Positions 63,799 to 64,000 of a stretch of DNA of 64,000 nt are shown in pieces (the stretch's first letter is position 1; each line of letters opens with the position of its first letter). The stretch covers positions 62,001-126,000 of the forward strand of contig NZ_SJXJ01000008.1 in NCBI RefSeq assembly GCF_004337695.1. The letters run 5' to 3'. The translations under genes were made by a program, and so were the position numbers. The stretch comes from Tenacibaculum sp. M341 (GTDB lineage: Bacteria > Bacteroidota > Bacteroidia > Flavobacteriales > Flavobacteriaceae). A model generated the notes under the pieces. The model did no database searches and had not been told where the DNA came from. It saw nothing but the letters and a program-made list of their open reading frames with translations.

Positions 63799-64000
63799 AT
63801 GAGAGTACAACCTAAATTAACAATAATAGGTGCAGGACCAGGAGATGCAGAGTTAATAACGTTAAAAGCTATAAACACATTAAAAGTAGCAGATGTAATA
63901 TTGTATGATGCTTTGGTAAATCCAGATTTATTGAAGTATGCAAGACCAAATGCTGAACTAATTTTTGTAGGTAAACGTAGAGGTTGTTATCATTATCAAC
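63799..64000 (+). CDS. cobA: Uroporphyrinogen-III C-methyltransferase, cut by window edge
   Basis: The first 67 codons are present, from the ATG at 63799 ([48 protein letters not shown]). [16 protein letters not shown] is the SAM-binding tetrapyrrole methylase motif of SUMT (CobA/CysG-A). It makes precorrin-2 for sirohaem, the cofactor of the upstream reductase. It follows that gene by 12 bp. Confidence 0.93.
   Translation, partial: MRVQPKLTIIGAGPGDAELITLKAINTLKVADVILYDALVNPDLLKYARPNAELIFVGKRRGCYHYQ

Overview
The window is a low-GC chromosomal segment from a member of the Bacteroidota, almost certainly the family Flavobacteriaceae. The evidence is a complete gldK-gldL-gldM-gldN cluster (type IX secretion and gliding), repeated -7 promoter boxes of the TAnnTTTG type, few Shine-Dalgarno sequences, an LptE-type lipoprotein, an HYC_CC_PP-like protein beside a TonB-dependent receptor, and a flavobacterial-style RHS protein. 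I cannot fix the genus. No rRNA, tRNA, CRISPR array, transposase or prophage was seen, and nearly all of the window reads as core chromosome.

Layout. 1-2577 (minus) is a large secreted sortilin/BNR-repeat protein cut by the window edge. 2618-6265 holds aroA, queA, a Crp/Fnr regulator and a flavodoxin-fold oxidoreductase. 6332-9658 (minus) is an RHS-repeat protein that stops right after its core. 9693-13340 is an oxidative-stress block: OxyR with both redox cysteines, an exported catalase and an exported ankyrin-repeat protein. 13583-17179 has rlmN, a membrane protein, a small soluble protein and a polyprenyl diphosphate synthase. 17316-20471 is a putative metal (probably copper) trio: HYC_CC_PP-like protein, TonB receptor and exported HMA protein. 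20504-25557 holds an MG2-like surface protein with a broken 5' end, a membrane protein with a Crp/Fnr regulator, and a HELGH lipoprotein.

25626-32672 is all minus strand: groS, a four-helix-bundle gene and groL, and a six-gene run miaB, small membrane protein, sigma-54 activator, lptE, TPR-like protein and secG. 32990-41297 holds topA, a degenerate arginase-fold protein and gldKLMN. 41413-51206 holds an FAD oxidoreductase, a DUF983 protein, an ABC-F ATPase, a PLP enzyme, a LysM glucosaminidase, a LytS/LytR-type two-component pair, a gamma-carbonic-anhydrase-like protein whose leader is a heptamer tandem repeat, and a small exported basic protein.

51301-64000 is a sulfur-assimilation region. 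A SAM-I riboswitch precedes metY, a fused MetX-aspartokinase-homoserine dehydrogenase gene and a second trans-sulfuration enzyme. Next come an Rrf2 regulator and a sulfate-reduction run (DUF2061, cysH, cysD, cysN, ferredoxin, sulfite reductase, cobA). Together these would take sulfate to sulfide, make O-acetylhomoserine from aspartate, join the two into homocysteine, and supply siroheme for the reductase.

The least ordinary things here are the split signal-peptide frame at 22795-22842, the inverted-repeat-bounded four-helix gene inside groESL, the arginase-like protein with lost metal ligands beside gldKLMN, the three-function methionine/threonine fusion, the tandem repeat forming a 5' leader, and several promoters whose -7 box lies only 4-5 nt from the ATG.
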